Part shown: piece by piece, positions 56,081 through 64,000 of the stretch | Numbering within the stretch: the first letter of the stretch is position 1 | Layout: every line of letters starts with the position of its first letter | DNA from: Algibacter sp045066735 | GTDB taxonomy: Bacteria > Bacteroidota > Bacteroidia > Flavobacteriales > Flavobacteriaceae | Direction of reading: 5' to 3' | Assembly: GCF_045066735.1 (NCBI RefSeq) | Contig: NZ_JBISHH010000009.1 | Coordinates: forward strand, 62,001 to 126,000 | DNA length: 64,000 nucleotides | Translations under genes and position numbers: made by a program | Notes under the pieces: model-generated | Seen by the model: only the letters and a program-made list of their open reading frames with translations | Database searches by the model: none | What the model was told of the DNA's origin: nothing

Positions 56081-57430
56081 ATGAGTTCTAACAGAAGAGA
56101 TTTTTTAAAAAAAACAGCTTTAGGAGCCGTTGGAGTAACACTAGCTTCAAACAGCTTAAATGCCATGTCGGCAAAAAGTTATTCTAAAATAATTGGATCT
56201 AACGACCGTATTAATGTAGCTATACAAGGTTTAGGACGTCGATATGGCTCTTATATGCCTGCCATCGCGGATAAAAGCAATAATATTGAATTGAGCTATT
56301 TATGCGATGTCATGAAAAGTCAACGTGATAAAGCTGCTATTGAAGTATCTAAAAAAATTGGTAAAACACCTAAATTAGAAAACGACATTCGTAAAATCCT
56401 AAACGATAAAGATGTAGATGCTATTTTTATGGCAACTCCAGATCACTGGCATGCTCCTGGTGCTTGTATGGCCATGCAAGCTGGTAAAGATGTTTATCTA
56501 GAAAAACCTTGTAGCCATAACCCTAAAGAAGGTGAATTACTCGTTGCCTATCAACAAAAATATAATAAAATTGTACAAATGGGGAATCAACAACGCTCCT
56601 CGTTACAATCTCAAGAAATTATAAAAGCTATTCATGAAGGTGTTATTGGTGATGTCTATAACGCTATTGCTTTTTATACGAGTAAGCGTGGCCCAGTACC
56701 ACATCAGAAAAAAATGGCTCCACCAGAAGGTTTAGATTGGGAATTATTTCAAGGACCAGCACCAAGAAGAGAATACACAGATGATACTTGGAACTACAAC
56801 TGGCACTGGTACGGTTGGGATTATGGAACTGCAGAAATGGGAAATAATGCCACACACGAACTAGATATTGCACGTTGGGCATTAGATGTAAAATACCCAG
56901 AACATGTAGAAGTAAAATCTGGCAAATTCCAATATAAAGATGATGGTTGGGAAATGTACGATACTATGGAAGCTACATTTCGTTTTGCAGGTAATCGTTC
57001 TATTCAATGGGATGGCCGCAGCAGAAATGGTTATAATAAATATGGCGCTGGTCGTGGCACATTAATTTATGGCTCTAACGGCTCTGCTTTCATTGACCGT
57101 AATGGTTATAAACTTTATGATATTAAAGGAAAAGAACAAAAAAACAATGTTAAACTAGGCTTCGAAGATGGAAATGCACTTGGTGGTGGCGGTCAACTTT
57201 CTAAAGCACATACTATTAACTTTTTTGATGCCATAAGAGGTAAAGCTCCTCTAACCTCTCCAATAGAGCAAGGCGCTATCAGCCAGATGTTAACGCACTA
57301 TGCAAATATTGCACACAGAATTGATGATGCTTTCGAAGTAGATGAAACTACCGGACGCATTTTCAATAGAGAGGCTATGAAACTGTGGTCTAGAACTTAC
57401 GAGCCAGGTTGGGAAATTAAACCTGTATAA
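56081..57430 (+). CDS. Tat-exported Gfo/Idh/MocA family oxidoreductase
   Basis: NAD(P)-dependent oxidoreductase of 449 residues exported folded by the Tat system: the N-terminus has NRRDFLKKTALGAVGVTLA. The Rossmann domain starts at INVAIQGLGRRYGSY; DAIFMATPDHWHAPGACMAM and DVYLEKPCSHNPKEG (EKP motif) follow. The C-terminal sheet domain has GNNATHELDIARWAL. Likely substrate oxidation is at C3 of a glycoside, feeding the DUF1080 protein 26 bases upstream. GH109-type glycosidases share this fold, so hydrolysis cannot be excluded. A strong terminator follows the stop codon. Confidence 0.9.
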   Translation: MSSNRRDFLKKTALGAVGVTLASNSLNAMSAKSYSKIIGSNDRINVAIQGLGRRYGSYMPAIADKSNNIELSYLCDVMKSQRDKAAIEVSKKIGKTPKLENDIRKILNDKDVDAIFMATPDHWHAPGACMAMQAGKDVYLEKPCSHNPKEGELLVAYQQKYNKIVQMGNQQRSSLQSQEIIKAIHEGVIGDVYNAIAFYTSKRGPVPHQKKMAPPEGLDWELFQGPAPRREYTDDTWNYNWHWYGWDYGTAEMGNNATHELDIARWALDVKYPEHVEVKSGKFQYKDDGWEMYDTMEATFRFAGNRSIQWDGRSRNGYNKYGAGRGTLIYGSNGSAFIDRNGYKLYDIKGKEQKNNVKLGFEDGNALGGGGQLSKAHTINFFDAIRGKAPLTSPIEQGAISQMLTHYANIAHRIDDAFEVDETTGRIFNREAMKLWSRTYEPGWEIKPV

Positions 57431-57433
57431 TTT

Positions 57434-57477
57434 AAAAAAAATAAACCTCGGGTCTTTTGCCTCGAGGTTTATTTTTA
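57434..57477 (+). terminator. Terminator between the two Gfo/Idh/MocA genes
   Basis: AAAATAAACCTCG and CGAGGTTTATTTTT pair around the GGTCTTTTGCCT loop with a T-run, starting a few bases after the stop at 57430. The next gene begins only about 44 bases later, leaving little room for a promoter, so partial readthrough is likely. Confidence 0.85.
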
Positions 57478-57520
57478 AATTACACCTCTTGTGATAACAA
57501 GATTTTTAAAAAATCTAAAA

Positions 57521-58723
57521 ATGAAAAGAAGAGATTTTATAATCAAAGGAGCCATGGCTTCGGCAGCTGTAACAACTTCCGCTGCTGCCATGACTAATGT
57601 ATTTAATTTTAAATATGCAAATGATACTTTGAATATAGGAATTATTGGTACCGGAGACCGAGGCACTGGCCTTTCTGCTAATATTAATTCTATCAAAAAC
57701 TTTAATATTCTCGGGTGCTGTGACATTTTACCGTTTAGATTAGAAAACGGCTTAAAAGCTGCAAATGGCACCGCCAAAGGCTATGCCGATTACCGCAAAT
57801 TATTAGAGAATAAAGATATTGATGCTATTTTGGTATCCACACCTTTTAGTACGCACTCTAAAATTGCCATAGACGCGCTAGATACAGGCAAGCATGTGTA
57901 TTGCGAAAAAACCATGGCGAAAGGGTTTGAAGGTATTCAAGACTTAGTCACCAAAGTCGATCAATCCAATAGTATATTTCAAACGGGACATCAATACCAC
58001 AGCTCTAGACTTTACACCCATGTTGTAGATTTAATAAAAGCAGGTAAAATAGGAAAGATTTCTGCTTTTGAATGCCAATGGAACCGACACGGAAACTGGA
58101 GACGACCTTTACCTAGTCCAGAATTAGAAAAACAAATTAACTGGCGCATGTATCGTGAGTTTTCCGGTGGACTAGTAGCCGAACTTTGCTCGCATCAAAT
58201 AGATTTTGCCAATTGGGTTTTAGGAGAAACGCCAAACCAAGTTATGGGTACTGGTGGTGTAGACTATTATAAAGATGGGAGAGAAACTTACGACAATATT
58301 CATTTAATATACAACTACCCAAGTGGCGTAAAAGCCAAATTTACCTGCCTAACGAGTAATGCAAAAGATGGGTACCAAATAAAAGTAATAGGCGACAAAG
58401 GCACCATTATTTTGAGTTACACCAAAGCTTGGTTTTTTCCTGAGGGCACTAAAGAAAAAGAATTAGGTATCGTGGACGGTGTATCCGGAGCTACTGTAAA
58501 TTGGAAAAAAGGACAAGGCATTCCAATTACCGTAGACCATAAAGAACCTAGCTTGCAAGCCTTAATCGATTTTAAAAATAGTGTTGTAAATAATAGCAAA
58601 CCAATTTCAGATATTAAAACGGGTGCCAATACGGCCATTTGCGTTCAAATGGGCTTAGAAGCCATGTACACCAATTCCATTGTTAAACAAGAAAACTTTA
58701 AAGGTTTCAAATTTTATGAATAA
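57521..58723 (+). CDS. Second Tat-exported Gfo/Idh/MocA family oxidoreductase
   Basis: 400-residue oxidoreductase. The open frame reaches a GTG at 57491, but the ATG at 57521 places the Tat motif KRRDFIIKG at the very N-terminus and is preferred. Rossmann start LNIGIIGTGDRGTGLS; DAILVSTPFSTHSKIAIDAL; HVYCEKTMAKGFEG (EKT in place of EKP); C-terminal GGLVAELCSHQIDFANWVLGE. It is only distantly like the first enzyme, which suggests different glycosides or opposite oxidation and reduction steps in one cycle. Its last eight bases overlap the start of the GH78 gene (ATGAATAA), indicating translational coupling. Confidence 0.9.
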   Translation: MKRRDFIIKGAMASAAVTTSAAAMTNVFNFKYANDTLNIGIIGTGDRGTGLSANINSIKNFNILGCCDILPFRLENGLKAANGTAKGYADYRKLLENKDIDAILVSTPFSTHSKIAIDALDTGKHVYCEKTMAKGFEGIQDLVTKVDQSNSIFQTGHQYHSSRLYTHVVDLIKAGKIGKISAFECQWNRHGNWRRPLPSPELEKQINWRMYREFSGGLVAELCSHQIDFANWVLGETPNQVMGTGGVDYYKDGRETYDNIHLIYNYPSGVKAKFTCLTSNAKDGYQIKVIGDKGTIILSYTKAWFFPEGTKEKELGIVDGVSGATVNWKKGQGIPITVDHKEPSLQALIDFKNSVVNNSKPISDIKTGANTAICVQMGLEAMYTNSIVKQENFKGFKFYE

Positions 58724-60554
58724 ATACATTTTACTTCTTTTCACTTTAATTACATTTTCAGGCTTAGATGCTCAAAACTCAACTAAAAATCTCGATTTAC
58801 AAACATCTTTAATTCAACCACAGCGGATTATTAAAATCAGTGATTCGCACTATTTCATAGACTTTGGAAAGTCCTTTTTTGGCAATATCGAAATCACATC
58901 AAAAACAAGCCAAAACGATTCTTTAATTTTTCATTTAGGTGAAAAGTTAGATGATGAATTTCATATTGATAGAAATCCTGGTGCAACTATTCGTTACAGA
59001 ACCTCGAAGCTAAATTCATTAGTCGCAAATCAATCGGCTACACCAAAAATGCAACCGTATAAAAGAAATACAACGGGCGCAGCTATTATGTTACCCGATA
59101 GTATTGGAGTTATTATTCCTTTCCGTTATTGTGAAATTGAAAATCTAAAAATCCCTATAGAATCGATTGTAATTAAACAAAAAGCACTTCACTTTAAATT
59201 TAATGATAACGCCAGTTCTTTTTCTTCCTCTAGCCCCATAATGGATTCTATTTGGGAACTATGTAAACACACCATAAAAGCCACGAGTTTTACAGGATAC
59301 TATGTTGATGGTGATCGCGAACGTATTCCTTACGAGGCCGATGCTTATATTAATCAACTAAGTCATTATAGTGTGGATAACGAGTATTCGATGGCGCGCC
59401 GCACAAATGCTTACTTTATAGACAATCCAACTTGGCCAACAGAATGGTTACTGCATACGGTACTTATGTTTCATGCCGATTATATGTACACCGGAGATAT
59501 TGAGCCGCTTAAACAAAACTACGAGAACTTAAAGCTTAAAACTTTAATGGATTTAGAACGTGCCGATGGTTTAATAAGCTCTAAATCGCCCAACCTAACC
59601 AAAGATTTAATGTCGAAATTAGGTTTCAAAAAAGCAAACGATAAACTTAAAGATATTATCGATTGGCCACCTGCACAAAAAGATACGGGATGGAAACTTG
59701 CAACACCAGAAGGCGAACGCGATGGCTACGAAATTGTAGATATAAATACGGCAGTTAATGCGTTTTACTATTACAATTTAAAGTTAATGACTGAAATTGC
59801 AACCGTACTTAATAAAACTGATGATGCCGAATTTTATAAGAAGAAAGCCAAACTTGTAAAAGAAACAATAAATAGCAAATTATTCGATGCCGAAAAAGGT
59901 TATTATATCGATGGTGAAGGCTCTACACACTCAGCTTTACACGCCAACATGTTACCCTTAGCTTTCGATTTAGTTCCAGAAGAACATGTTTCATCAGTTA
60001 CTAAATTTGTAAAATCACGAGGCATGGCTTGTAGTGTTTATGGCGCGCAATATTTATTAGAAGGTTTGTATAAAAATAACGAAGCCGAATACGCGTCGAG
60101 CCTAATATCAAGTACTACCGGCGATCGAAATTGGTGGAACATGATAAAAATAGGTTCTACAATGACTTTGGAAGCTTGGGATGTAAAATACAAACCAAAC
60201 TCCGACTGGAATCACGCTTGGGGAACCGCACCACTTAATGCTATTACCAGATACATGTGGGGCATAAAACCTAAAACAGCAGGTTTTAAAGTGGCTGAAA
60301 TTAATCCGCAATTAGCTGGTCTAACCTTTACGTCTATTAAAGTGCCAACCAAACATGGTTTCATTTTAGCCAATTACAAAAAAATATCAGACAAAAGCGA
60401 TGTTTACTCCGTAACGATTCCGGAGAACATGACGGCCGAATTCACACTTCCTAAAAGCATAAAAAAGGTTTCCTTAGATAACAAAAAAGTAAAAATAAAA
60501 ACCTCTTTTTTAACACTTGAAAGCGGAACGCATCGTATAAAAATAACTTACTAA
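58716..60554 (+). CDS. GH78-like alpha-L-rhamnosidase
   Basis: Exported enzyme of 612 residues; the ATG at 58716 gives a clean signal peptide (MNKYILLLFTLITFSG) and overlaps the upstream stop. The catalytic helical barrel has VDGDRERIPYEADAYINQLSHYSVD, the region of the general acid in GH78s, PTEWLLHTVLMFHADYMYTGD, GSTHSALHANMLPLAF, MACSVYGAQYLLEGLY, TMTLEAWDVK and WNHAWGTAPLNAITRYMWG, then a C-terminal beta domain. The N-terminus is short, without the extra N-domains of large rhamnosidases. It would remove terminal alpha-rhamnose from a glycan or glycoside; linkage is unknown. Confidence 0.88.
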   Translation: MNKYILLLFTLITFSGLDAQNSTKNLDLQTSLIQPQRIIKISDSHYFIDFGKSFFGNIEITSKTSQNDSLIFHLGEKLDDEFHIDRNPGATIRYRTSKLNSLVANQSATPKMQPYKRNTTGAAIMLPDSIGVIIPFRYCEIENLKIPIESIVIKQKALHFKFNDNASSFSSSSPIMDSIWELCKHTIKATSFTGYYVDGDRERIPYEADAYINQLSHYSVDNEYSMARRTNAYFIDNPTWPTEWLLHTVLMFHADYMYTGDIEPLKQNYENLKLKTLMDLERADGLISSKSPNLTKDLMSKLGFKKANDKLKDIIDWPPAQKDTGWKLATPEGERDGYEIVDINTAVNAFYYYNLKLMTEIATVLNKTDDAEFYKKKAKLVKETINSKLFDAEKGYYIDGEGSTHSALHANMLPLAFDLVPEEHVSSVTKFVKSRGMACSVYGAQYLLEGLYKNNEAEYASSLISSTTGDRNWWNMIKIGSTMTLEAWDVKYKPNSDWNHAWGTAPLNAITRYMWGIKPKTAGFKVAEINPQLAGLTFTSIKVPTKHGFILANYKKISDKSDVYSVTIPENMTAEFTLPKSIKKVSLDNKKVKIKTSFLTLESGTHRIKITY

Positions 60555-60561
60555 GTATCTT

Positions 60562-62085
60562 ATGAAAATAAAGAAACATCTATTTATTCCTTTTTTATTA
60601 TTAGCCTTTTTTCAATTCTCTACAAGCTTTTCACAAGAATTAAAACCTGCGAGCTTATTTTCAGATGGTATGGTTTTACAACGCGACATATCAGTTCCTG
60701 TTTGGGGAACAGCAAAACCTAACTCTAAAATCACGGTTACTTTTGCAAACCAAAAACAGAAAACAAAAGCTGATAACAACGGAAAATGGGTGCTAAAATT
60801 AGATCCGTTAAAAGCGTCTAAAATCGCCAGAAACTTAGTAATATCCGGTGATTCTAAAGTTACTATATCTAATATTTTAGTTGGAGAAGTATGGATTTGC
60901 TCTGGACAATCTAACATGCAGTTTAATGTGAATAATGTTCCTGAAATAAAATCACTTATTCCGTTTAAGAAAAACATTAGAACCTTTCAAGTAAAAAACA
61001 TAGTATCACTAAAAGAACAAGACGACGTTAACGGCCATTGGGAAGAAACAAACCCAAGTAGCGCTGTTGCTTTTGGTTTTGCTTACTTTTTAGAAAGTAT
61101 TGGTGATGTGCCTGTTGGAATAATTTTATCGTCTTGGGGAAGTTCTTCTCTAGAAGCTTGGATGCCAAGAAGCATGACTGCAGAGTTACCATATTTTAAA
61201 AACATAATGGACGATTTTGATAAAGATACAGTAACTCAAAACCGACTTTTAGAAGCTATAAACTCAGCAAAAAGATGGAGCTTAAAAGAAGATATTTTTA
61301 TGAGACGCCAACCTAACGTGGTATATAATGCCATGATGAAACCTCTAGCGCCTTACGCATGCCGTGGACTCGTTTGGTATCAAGGTGAGCGTAACACACG
61401 TTATATTTCGGGTGTACCAGAAGTGACTGAAGCCAACTGGTTTCATAGGGTTGCCGGTATGAAAGAGTATGGCGATATTTTAAAACTTTGGATTCAGAAT
61501 TACAGAGAAACATGGCAAAATGATAATATGCACTTCGCTGTAGTAATGCTGCCAGGTTATGGAAAAGGGACACATGCTAATTCAAATATTGATTCTAAAA
61601 GTCCTACTGCAGAATCTTGGGCATGGATGCGCGAATCTCAATTAAAAGTTTTAGAATTACCAAATACGAGCGTTATAAACACCATAGATTTAGGAAGTGA
61701 AACCAATATTCATCCAACCGATAAATTCCCTATTGGCCAACGTTTAGCACTTTCCGCAGCTAAACATACCTTAAATCAAAATATAGTTGCAGAAGGTCCT
61801 GTTTTGGATAAAATTGAAATAGAAAATAATAGCTTAATAGTTTATTTCAAAAACAGTAAAGGTTTAAAAACCAACAACAGAAAAGCACCTGAAGGTTTTT
61901 GGATTGCAGACAAATCGTTAAATTGGAAAGAAGCTGAAGCTAAAATAGAAGGCGAAACCGTTACTCTGCAAAATAAAGACATTGATAATCCTGAATTTAT
62001 AAGATATGCTTTCGCAGGAAAACCAGATGTTAATTTAGTTAATAGCGCCGATTTACCAGCGTATCCTTTTAGAACAGATTTTTAA
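60562..62085 (+). CDS. Sialate-O-acetylesterase-type SGNH esterase
   Basis: Exported (signal peptide ending near TSFSQ) 507-residue protein of the sialate 9-O-acetylesterase family. An N-terminal beta-sandwich (about 27-105: LFSDGMVLQRDISVPVWGTA) precedes the SGNH core with GEVWICSGQSNMQF (Ser117), APYACRGLVWYQGERNT and a C-terminal region with IHPTDKFPIGQRLA (DxxH-like His). Members in glycan loci of Bacteroidota remove acetyl groups from many sugars; sialic acid use is not indicated since no sialidase or lyase is here. It is eight bases after the GH78 gene and ends before a convergent terminator. Confidence 0.88.
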   Translation: MKIKKHLFIPFLLLAFFQFSTSFSQELKPASLFSDGMVLQRDISVPVWGTAKPNSKITVTFANQKQKTKADNNGKWVLKLDPLKASKIARNLVISGDSKVTISNILVGEVWICSGQSNMQFNVNNVPEIKSLIPFKKNIRTFQVKNIVSLKEQDDVNGHWEETNPSSAVAFGFAYFLESIGDVPVGIILSSWGSSSLEAWMPRSMTAELPYFKNIMDDFDKDTVTQNRLLEAINSAKRWSLKEDIFMRRQPNVVYNAMMKPLAPYACRGLVWYQGERNTRYISGVPEVTEANWFHRVAGMKEYGDILKLWIQNYRETWQNDNMHFAVVMLPGYGKGTHANSNIDSKSPTAESWAWMRESQLKVLELPNTSVINTIDLGSETNIHPTDKFPIGQRLALSAAKHTLNQNIVAEGPVLDKIEIENNSLIVYFKNSKGLKTNNRKAPEGFWIADKSLNWKEAEAKIEGETVTLQNKDIDNPEFIRYAFAGKPDVNLVNSADLPAYPFRTDF

Positions 62086-62103
62086 ATTTCAACTAAACTT
62101 GAA

Positions 62104-62142
62104 CAAAAAAAGCACTATTAATAGATAATAGTGCTTTTTTTT
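62104..62142. terminator. Bidirectional terminator
   Basis: AAAAAAGCACTATTA and TAATAGTGCTTTTTT pair around five bases, with T-runs on both strands. It separates the plus-strand esterase operon from the convergent aminotransferase gene. Confidence 0.9.
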
Positions 62143-62168
62143 ATTTAAAGACAAAATCGATTTTATTT

Positions 62169-63671
62169 TCAAAACCAATTTTCGATAATCGTCTTTTCGA
62201 TATTCGGATTATCCTTATGAATAAATTCATTTTTAATAGCATTATACTCATAATCTTTACTCCAATTCTCGTGATTTTCTGCAACTTGAACAATAGCATC
62301 ACAAATAAAAGCAACCTCAGCATTTGTTAATGTTGGATGAATAGACATTCTAATCCAACCTGGCCGCTCCATTAAACAACCTTCTAATATTTTAACTTCT
62401 ATAGATTTTGATGTGTTTTCGTCAACATTTAATAAGTAATGTCCATAAGTTCCCGCACAAGAACAACCGCCTCTAGTTTGCACACCAAACCGATCGTTTA
62501 AAAGCTTCACAATTAAATTGTAATGTGCTTTTTCAATATAAAAAGAAAAAACCCCTAACCTATCGGTATGATCTGGCGCCAAAATTTTTAGATTATCTAT
62601 TGTGGCGAGTCTTTCAAAAATAATAGCATTGAGTTCATGCTCACGATCTAATATATTTTGAACGCCCATTTTTTCTTTCAACTGAATGGAAAAAGCAATT
62701 TTTATAGTTTGTAAAAACCCTGGAGTTCCACCATCTTCGCGAGTTTCAATATCGTCAATATAATCATGATCTCCCCAAGGATTAGTATAACTTACTGTGC
62801 CTCCACCGGGATTATCTGGCACTAAATTTTTATAAAGTTTTTTATTAAAAACTAATACACCAGAAGTTCCTGGACCTCCTAAAAATTTATGAGGAGAGAA
62901 TGTAATAGCGTCGAGATATTGTTCTTCATCTACAGGGTGCATATCAATATCCACATAAGGTGCGGAACAAGCAAAATCTACAAAACACAACCCATTATTT
63001 TGATGCATTATTTTAGCAACATCATAATATGGCGTTCTTATACCTGTAACATTAGAACAGCCTGTAATAGCTGCTATTTTCACAGGAACATGGCTATATT
63101 CTACCAGCAACTTCTTTAAGCCTTCTAAGCAAGGTAAACCATTAGCGTTAGACGGTATTACTTTTACCCGAGCAATGGTTTCTAACCATGATGTTTGATT
63201 GGAATGATGCTCCATGTGCGACACAAAAATTATTGGTCGTTTTTCCTCGGGAACCTCTGTACTATCTTTTAAATTTTCATTTAATTTAATACCTAAAATA
63301 CGCTGAAATTTATTAATAGCACCCGTCATCCCAGTTCCAACGGTAATTAATACATCGTCTTTAGAGGCATTTACATGTTTTTTTATAATCGCTCTTGCAT
63401 CATGATACGCATGCGTCATAACACTACCCGTTATAGAGGTTTCGGTATGTGTGTTGGCAACAAAAGGGCCTATATCATTTAGTAATTTATCTTCAATAGG
63501 TCGGTATAATCGTCCGCTTGCTGTCCAATCGGCATAAATTATCTTTTTCTTTCCATAAGGCGATTCAAAATACAAATCTACACCAACTACATTTTTTCTA
63601 AATGGTTCAAAATAGTCCTCTAAACTTCCGTGTTTATCCTTAGCTTTAATAACAGTTTTTAAGATATCCAT
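62169..63671 (-). CDS. Class V aminotransferase / cysteine desulfurase-like PLP enzyme
   Basis: Cytoplasmic PLP enzyme of 500 residues. The Schiff-base lysine is Lys262 in TFSPHKFLGGPGTSG; other family blocks are IIYADWTASGRLYRPIE near the N-terminus, TVGTGMTGAINKF (phosphate-binding), SHMEHHSNQTSWLE, FVDFACSAPYVDIDMHP and RGGCSCAGTYGHYLLN, where the Cys residues occupy the desulfurase loop. It is longer than IscS/SufS (about 400) and its actual substrate is unknown. It lies outside the glycan operons, 49 bases downstream of a thioredoxin-like gene on the same strand. Confidence 0.88.
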   Translation of the reverse strand: MDILKTVIKAKDKHGSLEDYFEPFRKNVVGVDLYFESPYGKKKIIYADWTASGRLYRPIEDKLLNDIGPFVANTHTETSITGSVMTHAYHDARAIIKKHVNASKDDVLITVGTGMTGAINKFQRILGIKLNENLKDSTEVPEEKRPIIFVSHMEHHSNQTSWLETIARVKVIPSNANGLPCLEGLKKLLVEYSHVPVKIAAITGCSNVTGIRTPYYDVAKIMHQNNGLCFVDFACSAPYVDIDMHPVDEEQYLDAITFSPHKFLGGPGTSGVLVFNKKLYKNLVPDNPGGGTVSYTNPWGDHDYIDDIETREDGGTPGFLQTIKIAFSIQLKEKMGVQNILDREHELNAIIFERLATIDNLKILAPDHTDRLGVFSFYIEKAHYNLIVKLLNDRFGVQTRGGCSCAGTYGHYLLNVDENTSKSIEVKILEGCLMERPGWIRMSIHPTLTNAEVAFICDAIVQVAENHENWSKDYEYNAIKNEFIHKDNPNIEKTIIENWF

Positions 63672-63720
63672 TGTTGAAAATTAAAATGAGTTAGATTGAT
63701 TTTTTTTTAAACTGTAGCGT

Positions 63721-64000
63721 TTATATCTCTAAAGATTGAAACAATTTCTTTAACTGTGGATTTGATGGTCTTGGCGCATCGGCCTTAACCACCTTACCTT
63801 GCGGATCGATTAATATAAATCTTGGAATACCTGTTACATTATAAGCGGTTACAAAAGAGCGATCATTTTTAGCGAATAACTGCATACCTCCCAATTCTTT
63901 TTCTTCAATCATAGTACGCCATTTAGTGTGTGCACTTTGGTCGTCTACAGAAATACTTACAAACTCAATATTTTTACCGTGATATTCTTTTTCAACAGCT
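63721..64000 (-). CDS. TlpA/thioredoxin-fold protein, cut by window edge
   Basis: The C-terminal 93 codons of a gene running out of the window. The frame stays open from 63912 (an internal Met) to the edge, with sequence EYHGKNIEFVSISVDDQSAH before it. GIPRFILIDPQGKVV holds the cis-Pro loop of thioredoxin-fold proteins. The family is peroxiredoxin/TlpA-like, as in periplasmic thiol-disulfide oxidoreductases; the CxxC is beyond the edge. It is upstream of the aminotransferase and may share its transcript. Confidence 0.8.
   Translation of the reverse strand, partial: AVEKEYHGKNIEFVSISVDDQSAHTKWRTMIEEKELGGMQLFAKNDRSFVTAYNVTGIPRFILIDPQGKVVKADAPRPSNPQLKKLFQSLEI

Noticed and set aside
57475..57777. 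100-residue frame opposite the second oxidoreductase
   Set aside because: It runs antisense through the Tat signal and Rossmann codons and through a terminator; composition is that of a shadow frame.
56081..58723. The two Gfo/Idh/MocA proteins as inositol dehydrogenases
   Set aside because: Inositol dehydrogenase belongs to this fold and inositol oxygenase is near, but both proteins carry Tat export signals and lie in a DUF1080 operon, which fits periplasmic glycoside oxidation better.
60612..60977. 121-residue frame opposite the sialate-O-acetylesterase-type gene
   Set aside because: Antisense to signal peptide and SGNH motif coding; no independent support.
60562..62085. Sialic acid catabolism
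   Set aside because: The esterase family name suggests it, but no sialidase, lyase or sialic acid transporter is present; the family is widely used on other acetylated glycans.
1..64000. CRISPR arrays, tRNA or rRNA genes, insertion sequences or prophage
   Set aside because: No spaced identical repeats, tRNA-like cloverleaf segments, rRNA motifs, transposases or integrases were found on reading either strand.

Overview
The window looks like chromosomal DNA of an AT-rich Bacteroidota bacterium, most probably a Flavobacteriaceae member of marine or plant-associated lifestyle. The evidence is three SusC/SusD pairs, two hybrid two-component regulators of the one-protein Bacteroidota type, many Sec lipoproteins with SC lipoboxes, a GroEL ending in the Gly/Met tail, and Bacteroidota-style promoters. 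Apart from the edges (groEL at the left; a class V aminotransferase and a TlpA-like protein at the right), almost all of it is a glycan-utilisation region.

Layout. (1) 1-1052: 3' part of groEL. (2) 1275-16361, minus strand: a tight seven-gene operon of two SusC/SusD pairs and three FAS1 (fasciclin) lipoproteins, with no enzyme. Its likely regulator, HTCS-1, lies just upstream (16893-21089). (3) 21375-23381, minus: manA and a LacI-type regulator. (4) 23510-26344, plus and divergent from lacI: kduI, kduD and a DUF4861 lipoprotein. (5) 26424-29040, minus: a sodium/solute symporter and a myo-inositol oxygenase. (6) 29147-54430, minus: a roughly 25-kb run in the order SusC, SusD, GH115-like lipoprotein, GH92, GH29, GH29, GH3 with PA14, esterase fusion, GH115, metallophosphoesterase, HTCS-2. 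(7) 54678-62085, plus and divergent from SusC: tandem-DUF1080 lipoprotein, two Tat-exported Gfo/Idh/MocA oxidoreductases, GH78, sialate-O-acetylesterase-type esterase. (8) 62169-64000, minus: aminotransferase and thioredoxin-fold protein.

How it may work together. The enzymes predict an acetylated acidic glycan carrying fucose, alpha-mannose, alpha-linked glucuronate, a beta-xylose- or beta-glucose-type sugar and rhamnose. No sulfatase is present. The cytoplasmic genes would take mannose-6-phosphate (ManA) and uronate-derived ketosugars (KduI, KduD). Inositol oxygenase adds a second entry to glucuronate, from myo-inositol.

The most notable observations are: a TCCAT-N16-TCCAT direct repeat placed about 53-62 bp upstream of three transcription units (SusC, DUF1080, inositol oxygenase), suggesting one regulon; a lipoprotein that follows the GH115 fold pattern but has changed acidic residues; a periplasmic 3-keto-glycoside module; and an enzyme-free double SusCD/FAS1 operon. 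All functional calls come from reading motifs in the translated sequence; no database search was possible.
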